Assembly: GCA_905214855.1 (NCBI GenBank)
Contig: CAJMNU010000002.1
Span: 1 to 44,253, forward strand
DNA: 44,253 bases
Source: an uncultured bacterium
GTDB lineage: Bacteria; Bacillota; Clostridia; Lachnospirales; Lachnospiraceae
Direction of reading: 5' to 3'
The number at the start of each line of letters is the position of its first letter. The stretch's first letter is position 1. This document shows, piece after piece, positions 32,710 to 40,579 of the stretch. Position numbers and translations under genes: made by a program. The notes under the pieces were generated by a model. That model was not told the DNA's origin. It did not search any database and saw only the letters and a program-made list of their open reading frames with translations.

Positions 32710-33768
32710 TTATTGGTCTAATTCCAAAAGCGCACGCATAAATCTCTCCATATATTGTTTTTCTCCAATGGAAACTCTCAGACAATTTCCAAACTCTCCA
32801 ACATTCGGATACATCTTAATCAGTATTTTCTTTTCCTCTTTCATACGATTTACAATCGTCTGTGCGTCTGTCTTAGGTTCAATAAAAAGGAAGTTTCCCG
32901 CATCTCCTTTGTGCCTATAACCATTCTTGTCAAGTTCCTCTAAAAGATATCTCCTGCCGCCCAAAAACGCCTCGATCAAGGAATCCAGCATTCTAGGAGT
33001 TGTCAAAATCTTCTCTGCAAACAGCATGGCAAACGCATTGACATTATGAGGAGTACAATATTTCTGAATATATTGAATATCCTCTGGATGACCAACAACA
33101 TATCCAAGGCGACATCCCGCCATAGAAAACAGTTTAGAAAATGTTCGGGTCACTAGCACTCTTCTATGTTTTAAAGCATACTTTATAAATGTCTTTGGAT
33201 AGAAGTAGTGATATGCTTCATCCACAAGCATTGTGATCTCCTTTTCTCTACAGATCTTAAAAATTTGTTCAAATTCTTCTTCTGTATAGACATTCCCCAT
33301 TGGATTATTCGGATTCAAGAGAATCACCATCTGAGTTTCCTCTGTAAGCTCAGAAATGATATCATTGATATCCATTGTCAGATCTTCTCTGTATGGAACT
33401 TTAACAAAATTTCTTCCATACATCTCTGAATATACCTGAAACATAAAATAAGATGGAACTACGCCTACAATACGTCCATGAACGGAGGTAAATGCCTGAA
33501 TCGCATACCGGATGGCTTCAGCAGACCCATTTGTCACACAAATATGATGGATGTCTGTCCCCACATGCTCTGCCAGAACCTGAGTAAAATGCAGAGTTTC
33601 CGGATACTGTGCAACAAACTGCGGAGTCACTTTGGAAAGGACAGAGTCAATAAACTCTTGTGTAAGCCCGCCCGGATTTTCATTGAGATCCAATCTAAGA
33701 TAATCTTTTCTTTCATTCTGGTCAAAAATCCTGACCAAATCCTTAATGTTCTCATTCAGACAATACAT
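32710..33768 (-). CDS. HisC-like class I/II aminotransferase
   Basis: A 352-residue PLP enzyme of fold type I. It has LRLDLNENPGG, the VTNGSAEAIRYA phosphate loop, LLNPNNPMGNVYT, VDEAYHYF with the PLP-binding Asp, and the Schiff-base Lys 212 in TRTFSKLFSMAGCRLGY. This pattern fits histidinol-phosphate aminotransferase and its many paralogues. No other histidine gene is nearby, so it may act on another substrate, for example a phosphorylated amino alcohol or aromatic amino acid. It lies between DUF1385 and prmC, which are often neighbours, so it looks like an addition to that cluster. Confidence 0.8.
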   Translation of the reverse strand: MYCLNENIKDLVRIFDQNERKDYLRLDLNENPGGLTQEFIDSVLSKVTPQFVAQYPETLHFTQVLAEHVGTDIHHICVTNGSAEAIRYAIQAFTSVHGRIVGVVPSYFMFQVYSEMYGRNFVKVPYREDLTMDINDIISELTEETQMVILLNPNNPMGNVYTEEEFEQIFKICREKEITMLVDEAYHYFYPKTFIKYALKHRRVLVTRTFSKLFSMAGCRLGYVVGHPEDIQYIQKYCTPHNVNAFAMLFAEKILTTPRMLDSLIEAFLGGRRYLLEELDKNGYRHKGDAGNFLFIEPKTDAQTIVNRMKEEKKILIKMYPNVGEFGNCLRVSIGEKQYMERFMRALLELDQ

Positions 33769-33851
33769 ATTTTTCCCCTTCCATCTTTTTCATACTTCCT
33801 GCAAGTGAAACAAATCTCAATTTCTCTATCTGTTTTTGTCAAAACTCTCCC

Positions 33852-34805
33852 TTATTTTTGCCAGGAATATGTGTTTTCCGGAAATGTTTCCTCCAGATAC
33901 TTCTTCCAATCAAATACTGCTTCCACTGCAGTAATTGCCACTTCGATCATAGCATCATCCGGCTCTTTCGTTGTAAGCCCCTGCATCCAAAGTCCCGGCT
34001 TAGAAAGCATATTGACGAAAGCAGAGTCGCTTCTTCCAGCCAGACGTAAAAATTCATATGAAACCCCGGCAATCACCGGAATAAGCAAAATCCTGCTCAA
34101 TATACGCATCCATACGGTATCCACACGTATTACCATAAAAAACAGGATACTGATCACCATAACGATCAACAGAAAACTTGTTCCACAGCGCTTATGCTCT
34201 TTGGAACTCTTTCTGACATTTTCCACATTCAGTTCCAATCCATGTTCCACACAATTAATACATTTATGTTCTGCTCCATGATACATAAATGTCCTCTTGA
34301 TATCCGGCATTCTGGAAATCACTTTTATATATGCAATAAAAATCATAATTCGGATAAGACCTTCCAAAAATGCCATCACAGTATCAGATTTGATTACTGT
34401 TCTAAAAATTCCTGCGATCAAAAGCGGCAGTACCATAAAAATCAGAATTGCCATCACTACAGAGCATACCATGACAGCTCCCATCAGTACTTTTTCCACC
34501 TTTTCTCCGAAAACTTTATCCATCCAAAGTTCCAGTTTGCTTGGTTCAGAATCCTCATCATCCTCAAAAAATCCTGCTGAAAATGTCAGTGTACGCATTC
34601 CAAGGATCATAGAATCCGCAAAATTAAACACTCCCCGGATAAAGGGTAATGCCAAAAATGGCACTTTTTCTGTCAGGCTCACATAGCGGTTCTTTTCTAC
34701 CGCGATCTCTCCATCCGGCTTTCTCACTGCTGTCGCATAGTCATCCTGATTTTTCATCATAATCCCCTCAATGACAGCCTGACCGCCAATTCCAGAATAC
34801 TTCAT
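33852..34805 (-). CDS. DUF1385 family membrane protein
   Basis: A 317-residue protein of the DUF1385 (YqhQ-like) family. It opens SGIGGQAVIEGIMMKNQDDY, a family hallmark, then PFIRGVFNFADSM. Three to five membrane segments follow (about residues 103-165 and 214-250), with the conserved FMYHGAEHKCINCVE between them and KRCGTSFLL after it. The His and Cys residues could bind metal; the function of the family is not known to me beyond a membrane location. It is usually found between rpmE and prmC-prfA in clostridia, as here. GGAGG ten bases before the ATG sets the start. Confidence 0.9.
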   Translation of the reverse strand: MKYSGIGGQAVIEGIMMKNQDDYATAVRKPDGEIAVEKNRYVSLTEKVPFLALPFIRGVFNFADSMILGMRTLTFSAGFFEDDEDSEPSKLELWMDKVFGEKVEKVLMGAVMVCSVVMAILIFMVLPLLIAGIFRTVIKSDTVMAFLEGLIRIMIFIAYIKVISRMPDIKRTFMYHGAEHKCINCVEHGLELNVENVRKSSKEHKRCGTSFLLIVMVISILFFMVIRVDTVWMRILSRILLIPVIAGVSYEFLRLAGRSDSAFVNMLSKPGLWMQGLTTKEPDDAMIEVAITAVEAVFDWKKYLEETFPENTYSWQK

Positions 34806-34820
34806 ATAAATTAAGCCTCC

Positions 34821-34871
34821 AAAAAAACAAAAAGAGATGCTGCAAAATTCATTGTGACCTTCTGCAACATC
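34821..34871 (-). terminator. terminator after rpmE
   Basis: GATGCTGCA (34836-34844) pairs with TGCAACATC (34863-34871), one G-U pair; the minus strand continues TCTTTTTGTTTTTTTGG. It partly separates rpmE from DUF1385, whose ribosome site overlaps the end of the T-tract. Confidence 0.78.
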
Positions 34872-34891
34872 CCCATATTCTCATAAACTAT

Positions 34892-35092
34892 TTAGTTCAT
34901 ACCATACTTACGGTTGAACTTATCGATACGTCCGCGAGCTGCAGCAGCTTTCTGCTGGCCGGTGTAGAATGAATGGCACTTGGAACAAACTTCTACGTGG
35001 ATATCTTTCTTTGTAGAACCTGTTACAAACTCATTTCCACAGTTGCAGACAACTTTTGCCTGATAATATGCTGGATGAATTCCTTCCTTCAT
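34892..35092 (-). CDS. rpmE: 50S ribosomal protein L31, zinc-binding form
   Basis: A 66-residue large-subunit protein. It reads [20 protein letters not shown], with Cys 16, 18, 36 and 39 (CNC and CSKC) as zinc ligands of the C+ form, and ends [14 protein letters not shown]. The ATG at 35092 has GAGGTG seven bases upstream; a GTG at 35101 is less likely. A good promoter lies at 35168-35196 and a short perfect hairpin in the leader at 35122-35138. It starts the DUF1385-prmC-prfA block. Confidence 0.97.
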   Translation of the reverse strand: MKEGIHPAYYQAKVVCNCGNEFVTGSTKKDIHVEVCSKCHSFYTGQQKAAAARGRIDKFNRKYGMN

Positions 35093-35121
35093 GATAATCA
35101 CCTCTTACCCTTTCTTATATT

Positions 35122-35138
35122 TGCGGTTTCCAACCGCA
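35122..35138 (-). promoter_or_regulatory. leader hairpin of rpmE
   Basis: TGCGGTT-GGA-AACCGCA on the minus strand is a perfect 7-base stem with a three-base loop, about 30 bases before the rpmE ATG. It has no T-tract. Ribosomal protein L31 leader RNAs with small hairpins are known in Firmicutes; whether this is one needs a covariance search. Confidence 0.45.
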
Positions 35139-35167
35139 GGTGTATCGTCTTTTAAGACAGCTTAGTC

Positions 35168-35196
35168 AGTATATCATAGATTTTCTCTGATTGCAA
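35168..35196 (-). promoter_or_regulatory. sigma-A promoter of rpmE
   Basis: TTGCAA (35196-35191) and TATACT (35173-35168) are 17 bases apart on the minus strand, giving a leader of about 70 bases before rpmE. Confidence 0.68.
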
Positions 35197-35210
35197 GCAG
35201 AATTCCTTTA

Positions 35211-35236
35211 GAAAAAAGCAAATTTCCCCTGAAATT
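35211..35236 (-). terminator. weak terminator after uidA
   Basis: AATTTC-AGGG-GAAATT on the minus strand is a perfect but AT-rich 6-base stem, followed by TGCTTTTTTC. It lies between the uidA stop and the rpmE promoter, so some read-through into rpmE is possible. Confidence 0.45.
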
Positions 35237-35244
35237 CTGCTGAT

Positions 35245-36918
35245 TTAACGATAATCGGAATAAGAATGAAATAGTCTCTTTACTACATCATAGGAAAGTT
35301 TTCTTCTTCTGTATTCATCTACAATCCCTTTATTGTTCATAGTGCGAGGACGATTGCTGAACCACTCAAAGCTGATGCGTACATCACAGAACTGCCAGAT
35401 AAAGATACCACTGCATCCCTCCAGATCAAGCACAGCCTTGATCTGATCCTCCAATGCTTTCGCCTGATATTCCTCAGACCACTTACACAAAGTTGGTGTC
35501 CTGTATCCATAAATAGCTCCTGCCCCAATTTCTGTTACTAGGAAAGGCTTTCCGCTTCCATCACTTGTCTGTACCCAATCATAAATATCTGCAACATAAT
35601 CAGCCGCCTTGCTGTCATGATACCATTCCGGATATAAATTATATGATACGATCTCTGGAAGCCCCAAACAGATATCTGTCTTAAATCTACAGCTAGCTGA
35701 TGATCTTGGTCTGGAAGTATCCATCTTTTGGATCAGATCATATTGTTTTTTATAACATTCATATCCATATTCTGTATCACTTGCACACTCATTTAAAATT
35801 CCCCATATAATAATAGATGGATGGTTGATATGAGCTGTGATCATCTCCTGAATGCAGGTCTCCGCCTGCTCTTCAAAGTGAGGATTCTGCATTTGCTCCA
35901 AAGAAAGTCCTCTGGCATGATTTTCCTCCCATACCAGAATTCCCTGCTCATCGCACAGATCCAAAAACAGTTCATCATTTGGATAGTGGGTAGTACGGAT
36001 CGCATTTGCTCCCAGATCTTTTGCAATCTGAAGATCCTGCTGGATCGCTGCAAATGGAAGAGCACAACCAAACATTGGATGATCTTCATGACGGCAAAAG
36101 CCTTTTATACGAATTTTTCTTCCATTCAAAAGAATATCTTTTCCTTGCACCTCGACAGTACGGAATCCCAAACGCTCTATCAAGTCGTCTACAGGCTCTT
36201 CTTGATTCCAAAGTACTGCCGAAATTGTATAGAGTTTTGGATTTTCCATTTCCCACATCTGGGCATCTTTAGCCCAAAGCTCTATCTGGATCTCCTTTTC
36301 CTCCCTTGCCTTTAAAGAAAACTCAATTGTCTTTTCTTCCATCTCTTCCAGATTGATATTCAGTTTATATTCTCTGTCATCTTGAGATATGGAATTCACC
36401 TTGGCGGTTATCAAAGCCTTCCAGCCATCTTCTGTCTTTACTGGTACTGCATGAAGATATTCTATATAAGCATCTTTCAGACTTTCCATGAGCACGCCTC
36501 TTGTAACACCTCCATAGCTCATATAATCATTTGGTACATGGAGTGCACTCTCTTCACTGAATCGGTTATCTGCATAGACTTCCAACCTATGCATTCCTGC
36601 TTCCAGATCTTCTTTTAACACAGTAAATGGCGTATATGCATTATAATGTCTTCCTGCCTCCTTACCATCTATATAGATCTTGGCTGTATGGCTGACCCCT
36701 TTAAATATGAATCTAACTGTTCCTTTTGCATAAAAATCTTTTTTAAATATACCAACTCCTCGATATGCCGAAAACTGCGGAAGACTCTCCCAACAGCATG
36801 GAACTACTACCGGATATACTTTTCCCACGTTTTCTCCACTACAAGGTGAAAATTCCCAAAGGCTGTCACTTAATTCCTGAATTTTTCTGATCTCATTCGT
36901 ACAGTAAGTCCTGATCAT
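35245..36918 (-). CDS. uidA: GH2 beta-glucuronidase
   Basis: Hydrolyses beta-D-glucuronides. The 557-residue protein has the GH2 layout of sugar-binding jelly roll (about 1-150), Ig-like domain (150-255) and barrel (256-557). The acid/base is Glu 377 in WGILNECAS and the nucleophile Glu 463 in LVTEIGAGA. The Asn-x-Lys pair that recognises the glucuronate carboxylate is N528-N529-K530 in RTMNNKGIVDEY, which separates it from beta-galactosidases. It is shorter than E. coli GUS (603 residues) and I see no long active-site loop insertion. GGGAG precedes the ATG. It lies downstream of an ABC sugar importer and an AraC regulator. No signal peptide, so it acts in the cytoplasm. Confidence 0.88.
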   Translation of the reverse strand: MIRTYCTNEIRKIQELSDSLWEFSPCSGENVGKVYPVVVPCCWESLPQFSAYRGVGIFKKDFYAKGTVRFIFKGVSHTAKIYIDGKEAGRHYNAYTPFTVLKEDLEAGMHRLEVYADNRFSEESALHVPNDYMSYGGVTRGVLMESLKDAYIEYLHAVPVKTEDGWKALITAKVNSISQDDREYKLNINLEEMEEKTIEFSLKAREEKEIQIELWAKDAQMWEMENPKLYTISAVLWNQEEPVDDLIERLGFRTVEVQGKDILLNGRKIRIKGFCRHEDHPMFGCALPFAAIQQDLQIAKDLGANAIRTTHYPNDELFLDLCDEQGILVWEENHARGLSLEQMQNPHFEEQAETCIQEMITAHINHPSIIIWGILNECASDTEYGYECYKKQYDLIQKMDTSRPRSSASCRFKTDICLGLPEIVSYNLYPEWYHDSKAADYVADIYDWVQTSDGSGKPFLVTEIGAGAIYGYRTPTLCKWSEEYQAKALEDQIKAVLDLEGCSGIFIWQFCDVRISFEWFSNRPRTMNNKGIVDEYRRRKLSYDVVKRLFHSYSDYR

Positions 36919-37063
36919 TTGAACTCCCTTCCAGATAGATCCTGCATTCTTATATAGTATGCTGTTATCTGCTTTTATTATCTTATTTATTATAGCACTT
37001 ATTGTCTTATTATTATTTTACTACTTTTATCGCTTTCTATTATTTTTCTCTTTTTTATATTAC

Positions 37064-37165
37064 GATACTAGGGTCAAAAGGTCAATAAATCCGCTGAAAT
37101 CTTGCTTGCAGAAGCACATAGTGCAAAGCAATCCAGTAGCAGAGGATCAAAAAATCTCTTAACCC
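37064..37165. repeat. dispersed intergenic repeat, short copy
   Basis: A 102-base relative of the element at 24967-25162. It begins GATACTAGGGTCAAAAGG, shares AGGTCAATAAATCCG and the AGCACATAGTGC core, and ends ATCTCTTAACCC, an imperfect inverted match to its start. About 94 internal bases of the long copy are missing. It sits between the MalG-like permease and uidA in the glucuronide island. Confidence 0.75.
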
Positions 37166-37175
37166 AAATATCACA

Positions 37176-38018
37176 TTATCCCTTAATACCAGAAGTTGCA
37201 ACACCCTCTACAAAATATCTTTGTAAGAATACAAACAGAACTAAAACAGGGATCAATGCCACAGTTGCTGCTGCCATGATCAACGCATAGTTGGATGAAT
37301 ACTGTGAATTAAACAAACGCAGCATAAGCTGTACTGTTTTCTTCTCTGTAGAAGACAGATAGATCAATGGACCCATAAAATCATTCCACTCAAATACAAA
37401 TGATGTGATACACAATGTCGCAACTGCCGGTTTAGAAAGAGGAACCATGATTTTTGCCCAAATCCCATACTCACTTAGTCCATCTATTCTAGCTGCCTCC
37501 AAAAGTTCTGTTGGAATCCCCATAAAGAACTGACGCATCAAAAATACACCGGTTGCTGTAAACGCATGCATAAGGATCAATCCCAGATGGCTGTCAGTCA
37601 TACCAAATATTGTCATCATCTTATACTGCGGAACCATATAAACCTGCCATGGTATCGCTATTGTCATGACATACATCATAAAAATAGTATCTCTGCCCTT
37701 AAATTCCAATTTTGCAAACGCATATGCTGCAAAACTGGAAGTTACCAGCTGTAAGATTGTTGTACAGATCGTCAATTTTGTACTGTTCCAAAAACCAGTC
37801 ACCAGAGGAACTTTACTCCAGATCTCTTTATAATTTGACCATTGGGGATCGGTTGGAATCCACTGAATCGGAAAAGAAAATACATCTTTCTCTATTTTTA
37901 ATGAGGAAGAGATCATCCAGGCAAAAGGAATCAGCATCACAATTGACATTAAAATTAAAAGTGTATATACCAAAACTGTTTTAATGGTGTTGGCTGTTCT
38001 ATGTTTACTTTTTCCCAT
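37176..38018 (-). CDS. ABC sugar transporter permease (MalG-like, CUT1)
   Basis: An inner-membrane subunit of a carbohydrate importer, 280 residues with six membrane segments. The EAA loop that contacts the ATPase is ELLEAARIDGLSEYGIWAKI followed by MVPLSKPAV, the classic MalG-type motif, at about residues 178-206. The C-terminus FVEGVATSGIKG is also typical. The ATG at 38018 with GGGGTG before it is preferred over a GTG at 38027. It lies 12 bases after the MalF-like permease. No ATPase is encoded nearby, which is usual for CUT1 systems that share an MsmK-type ATPase. Confidence 0.93.
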   Translation of the reverse strand: MGKSKHRTANTIKTVLVYTLLILMSIVMLIPFAWMISSSLKIEKDVFSFPIQWIPTDPQWSNYKEIWSKVPLVTGFWNSTKLTICTTILQLVTSSFAAYAFAKLEFKGRDTIFMMYVMTIAIPWQVYMVPQYKMMTIFGMTDSHLGLILMHAFTATGVFLMRQFFMGIPTELLEAARIDGLSEYGIWAKIMVPLSKPAVATLCITSFVFEWNDFMGPLIYLSSTEKKTVQLMLRLFNSQYSSNYALIMAAATVALIPVLVLFVFLQRYFVEGVATSGIKG

Positions 38019-38030
38019 ACTCCCCACCCC

Positions 38031-38921
38031 CTAATTATTGACAAATTTCTTCTCAAACTTAAACTGGATAAATGTAACTGTAATAACAATCGCAAACAAG
38101 ATCATGGCAAGTGCACTTGCATATCCAAACTTTGAACTTACAAATGCGGTATTATAAATATGGTAAGCCAATACCTTTGTAGCCTCACCAGGACCACCCT
38201 GTGTGGTAATATACATTGTATCATAAGACTTAAATGCACTTACCATCAGCATCATCAGGATATAAAACGTGGTAGGCATAACCCCCGGCCATGTCACATG
38301 TCTGAACTGCTGCCACTTATTCGCTCCATCCAGCGCAGCCGCTTCATACAAATCTCCTGATACTCCCTGTAAAGCAGCCAGATAAACGATCATATAGTAT
38401 CCAACACCTTTCCACACAGTCAGACCAATGATCGTTGGCATCGCCCATGTGGTAGAAGCAGCCCATCTCGGAGGATTTTCAATACCCAAAGCCATCAGCA
38501 TACTATTGATCGGTCCTCTGTCTGGATTAAACAACGCCATCCACACTACAGCGATCGCTACTAAAGAAGCAACATAAGGGAAAAACAATACAGAACGGAA
38601 GAATACTTTTCCTTTTAAAGGCTTATTCATCAAAATCGCAAGTCCCAATGCAAAAGCAAGCGTAACTGGCACAGTTACAGCAGTGTAATACAATGTATTT
38701 AATAGCGATTTTACAAAACTTTTATCTTTTGTGAACATGTAAATAAAGTTTTCCAGACCAACAAATTTAATCTTTCCTCCTGAATTCCATTCACAAAAAC
38801 TTAACAGCAATGAAAAGACGATCGGTACAAATGTAAAAATCAAAAATCCAATTAAATTTGGCAAAATAAATGAATATGCTACCAGTGTTTTTCTTTTCTT
38901 AAGTGACACATGTTTTGCCAT
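38031..38921 (-). CDS. ABC sugar transporter permease (MalF/UgpA-like, CUT1)
   Basis: The partner permease, 296 residues with six membrane segments. It opens with a basic stretch and LVAYSFILPNLIGFLIFTFV. The EAA loop is DLYEAAALDGANKWQQFRHV followed by TWPGVMPTTF at about residues 190-220. It has AAAGGAGG before the ATG. A hairpin ending in TTTTT lies just before that site (38942-38985), probably lowering permease output relative to the binding protein. With the binding lipoprotein and uidA, it probably imports glucuronides or glucuronate-containing oligosaccharides; that substrate is inferred from context. Confidence 0.93.
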   Translation of the reverse strand: MAKHVSLKKRKTLVAYSFILPNLIGFLIFTFVPIVFSLLLSFCEWNSGGKIKFVGLENFIYMFTKDKSFVKSLLNTLYYTAVTVPVTLAFALGLAILMNKPLKGKVFFRSVLFFPYVASLVAIAVVWMALFNPDRGPINSMLMALGIENPPRWAASTTWAMPTIIGLTVWKGVGYYMIVYLAALQGVSGDLYEAAALDGANKWQQFRHVTWPGVMPTTFYILMMLMVSAFKSYDTMYITTQGGPGEATKVLAYHIYNTAFVSSKFGYASALAMILFAIVITVTFIQFKFEKKFVNN

Positions 38922-38934
38922 ACAGAATCCTCCT

Positions 38935-38985
38935 TTAAAAATACAGCCGTCCAGAAGTCTGATATGATACCTCCAAACGGCTGTA
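38935..38985 (-). promoter_or_regulatory. intercistronic hairpin between binding protein and permease
   Basis: TACAGCCGT (38942-38950) and ACGGCTGTA (38977-38985) form a perfect 9-base stem. On the minus strand it is followed by TTTTT and then the AAAGGAGG of the permease. Such stems stabilise the upstream mRNA or partly terminate, giving more binding protein than permease. Confidence 0.65.
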
Positions 38986-39006
38986 ATGCTTTCTAATACT
39001 TACAGG

Positions 39007-40326
39007 CTATTCTGCCAGAAGTTCTCCTATACGCTCTTTAAGATTTGCAATACCCTCTTCCGGAGTCTCGCTCTTAGTCATGATTGCACTGTGCTCTTCT
39101 TTAAATATATTATCAATTTCTTTGCCTTTTGCATTCATAGGCTGCTCTACAAGGTTCTTAGGCAGATTCACAATATACTTAGAAAGTCCTTCTGGTACAG
39201 TCGGATATTTGTCGTGCAAACTATCAAAAATCTTTCCAACAGATTCAGAACTATATCCTGGAACGATACCACAATTTGCTAGAACCTCTGCTCCTTCTTC
39301 TCCACAGGCAAATGTGATAAATTGCCATGCTTCTGCAGGATGCTTTCCGTATGCACCGATGGATACTGGTGTTACGCCTCCAATACAATTCTCATTTGCG
39401 ATTCCTTCATTATTAGGCATAGCACAAACACCCCAGTTAAAATCTTTAGAATTCTCACACAGCATATTGATATACCATGTTCCCATCTGAAGCATTGCTG
39501 CCTGCTGATTGTAGAATACACCACTGTAATGAATATTAGAAGATTTCAAAGCGCCATAATCTTGAACCAGTCCCTCATCCTGCATAGCAACAATCTCATT
39601 GTAGTATGGAAGCAGGCTATCGTATGTAGATGGATCATCAAACTTAAACTGTTCTGTTCTTGCTGGGTACATATATACATTACTTGGCCAAGTATGTACA
39701 TGTGCTCCATATACCTTTTCATTCGCCTCGCCACTTGTCATCTTCTTTGCCAGCTCATGATATTCAGCCATTGTCATGCCATCCTGTGGATAATCAACTC
39801 CTGCCGCATCAAATAAATCTTTATTATAGAAAATCAGCTGATTATCATAACGGAATGGAAGCGCATATGTTTTTCCATCTAATTTTAACTGATCTAACAG
39901 ACCATTGTAGTTATCTGCATTGAAACTTTCATCTGTCTTCAAATACTCATCCAATGCATAGATATGTCCCTGCTCAATAAGTGCTGATAAAGCCGGAGTG
40001 CCTTTTGTAAATACGACATCAAAATCCTGTTTTCCACTTAACTGTGTTGTAACAACATTATCATACTCATCTGCAGCAAGCTCTACCACTTCCACTTTAA
40101 TATTAGGATATTTTGCTTCAAACGCTTCTATGATCGTCTTAAAATATGTTACATTGCTATAGTCCCATAAAACCACTCTTAGTTTCACATCTTCTCCAGT
40201 AGCCTGTGCCACTTCAGAAGGGGCTTCTTTTGAGGCATCTGCTTTTTTGTCACCTCCACATCCTGTCAATGCTCCAGCGATCATTGCCGCTGCCATAAAA
40301 CCTGCCAATACTCTGTGTTTTCTCAT
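39007..40326 (-). CDS. extracellular solute-binding lipoprotein (CUT1 sugar ABC transporter)
   Basis: The substrate receptor of the importer, 439 residues. The signal peptide has a lipobox LTGC with Cys 23, so it is lipid-anchored on the outer membrane face. The mature part shows the family 1 pattern: LRVVLWDYSN, FEAKYPNIKVEVVE, FDVVFTKGT, ALPFRYDNQLIFYNKDLFDA and AWQFITFACGEEG. GGAGG lies before the ATG. It is divergent from the AraC regulator, with a promoter at 40406-40434 and a dyad next to its -35. A substrate carrying glucuronate is the likeliest given uidA. Confidence 0.93.
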   Translation of the reverse strand: MRKHRVLAGFMAAAMIAGALTGCGGDKKADASKEAPSEVAQATGEDVKLRVVLWDYSNVTYFKTIIEAFEAKYPNIKVEVVELAADEYDNVVTTQLSGKQDFDVVFTKGTPALSALIEQGHIYALDEYLKTDESFNADNYNGLLDQLKLDGKTYALPFRYDNQLIFYNKDLFDAAGVDYPQDGMTMAEYHELAKKMTSGEANEKVYGAHVHTWPSNVYMYPARTEQFKFDDPSTYDSLLPYYNEIVAMQDEGLVQDYGALKSSNIHYSGVFYNQQAAMLQMGTWYINMLCENSKDFNWGVCAMPNNEGIANENCIGGVTPVSIGAYGKHPAEAWQFITFACGEEGAEVLANCGIVPGYSSESVGKIFDSLHDKYPTVPEGLSKYIVNLPKNLVEQPMNAKGKEIDNIFKEEHSAIMTKSETPEEGIANLKERIGELLAE

Positions 40327-40405
40327 ATTGTCCTCCTGCTCGTATAAAATTTAGTAAATAGTTACATTCTGTTCATCCGACCTTTTTGGTATTTATTTAT
40401 ATTTT

Positions 40406-40454
40406 ATCATAAATTTTATTTGATTTTATGTGAAAAACTGCTATAATTACAGCA
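40406..40454 (-). promoter_or_regulatory. promoter and candidate AraC operator of the glucuronide operon
   Basis: On the minus strand TTCACA (40434-40429) and TATGAT (40411-40406) are 17 bases apart. Four bases upstream of the -35 lies TGCTATAATTACAGCA (40439-40454), a 16-base dyad with TGCT/AGCA arms and a TAATTA centre, one mismatched pair. That is where AraC-family activators bind. Site assignment is inferred from position. Confidence 0.5.
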
Positions 40455-40579
40455 TATTCTGCTATTCAATATATAATTTTCTTATTACACTTATATTTAC
40501 AAAATTAATCAAATATTTTCTTTCAATTGTTGATTTTTAAGGAGGGATTTCTATTTTTACTGAATTTTATCAGGAGATA

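Noticed and set aside
33478..34281. 267-residue open frame on the plus strand
   Set aside because: It runs antisense across the HisC-like gene and DUF1385, both clearly real on the minus strand.
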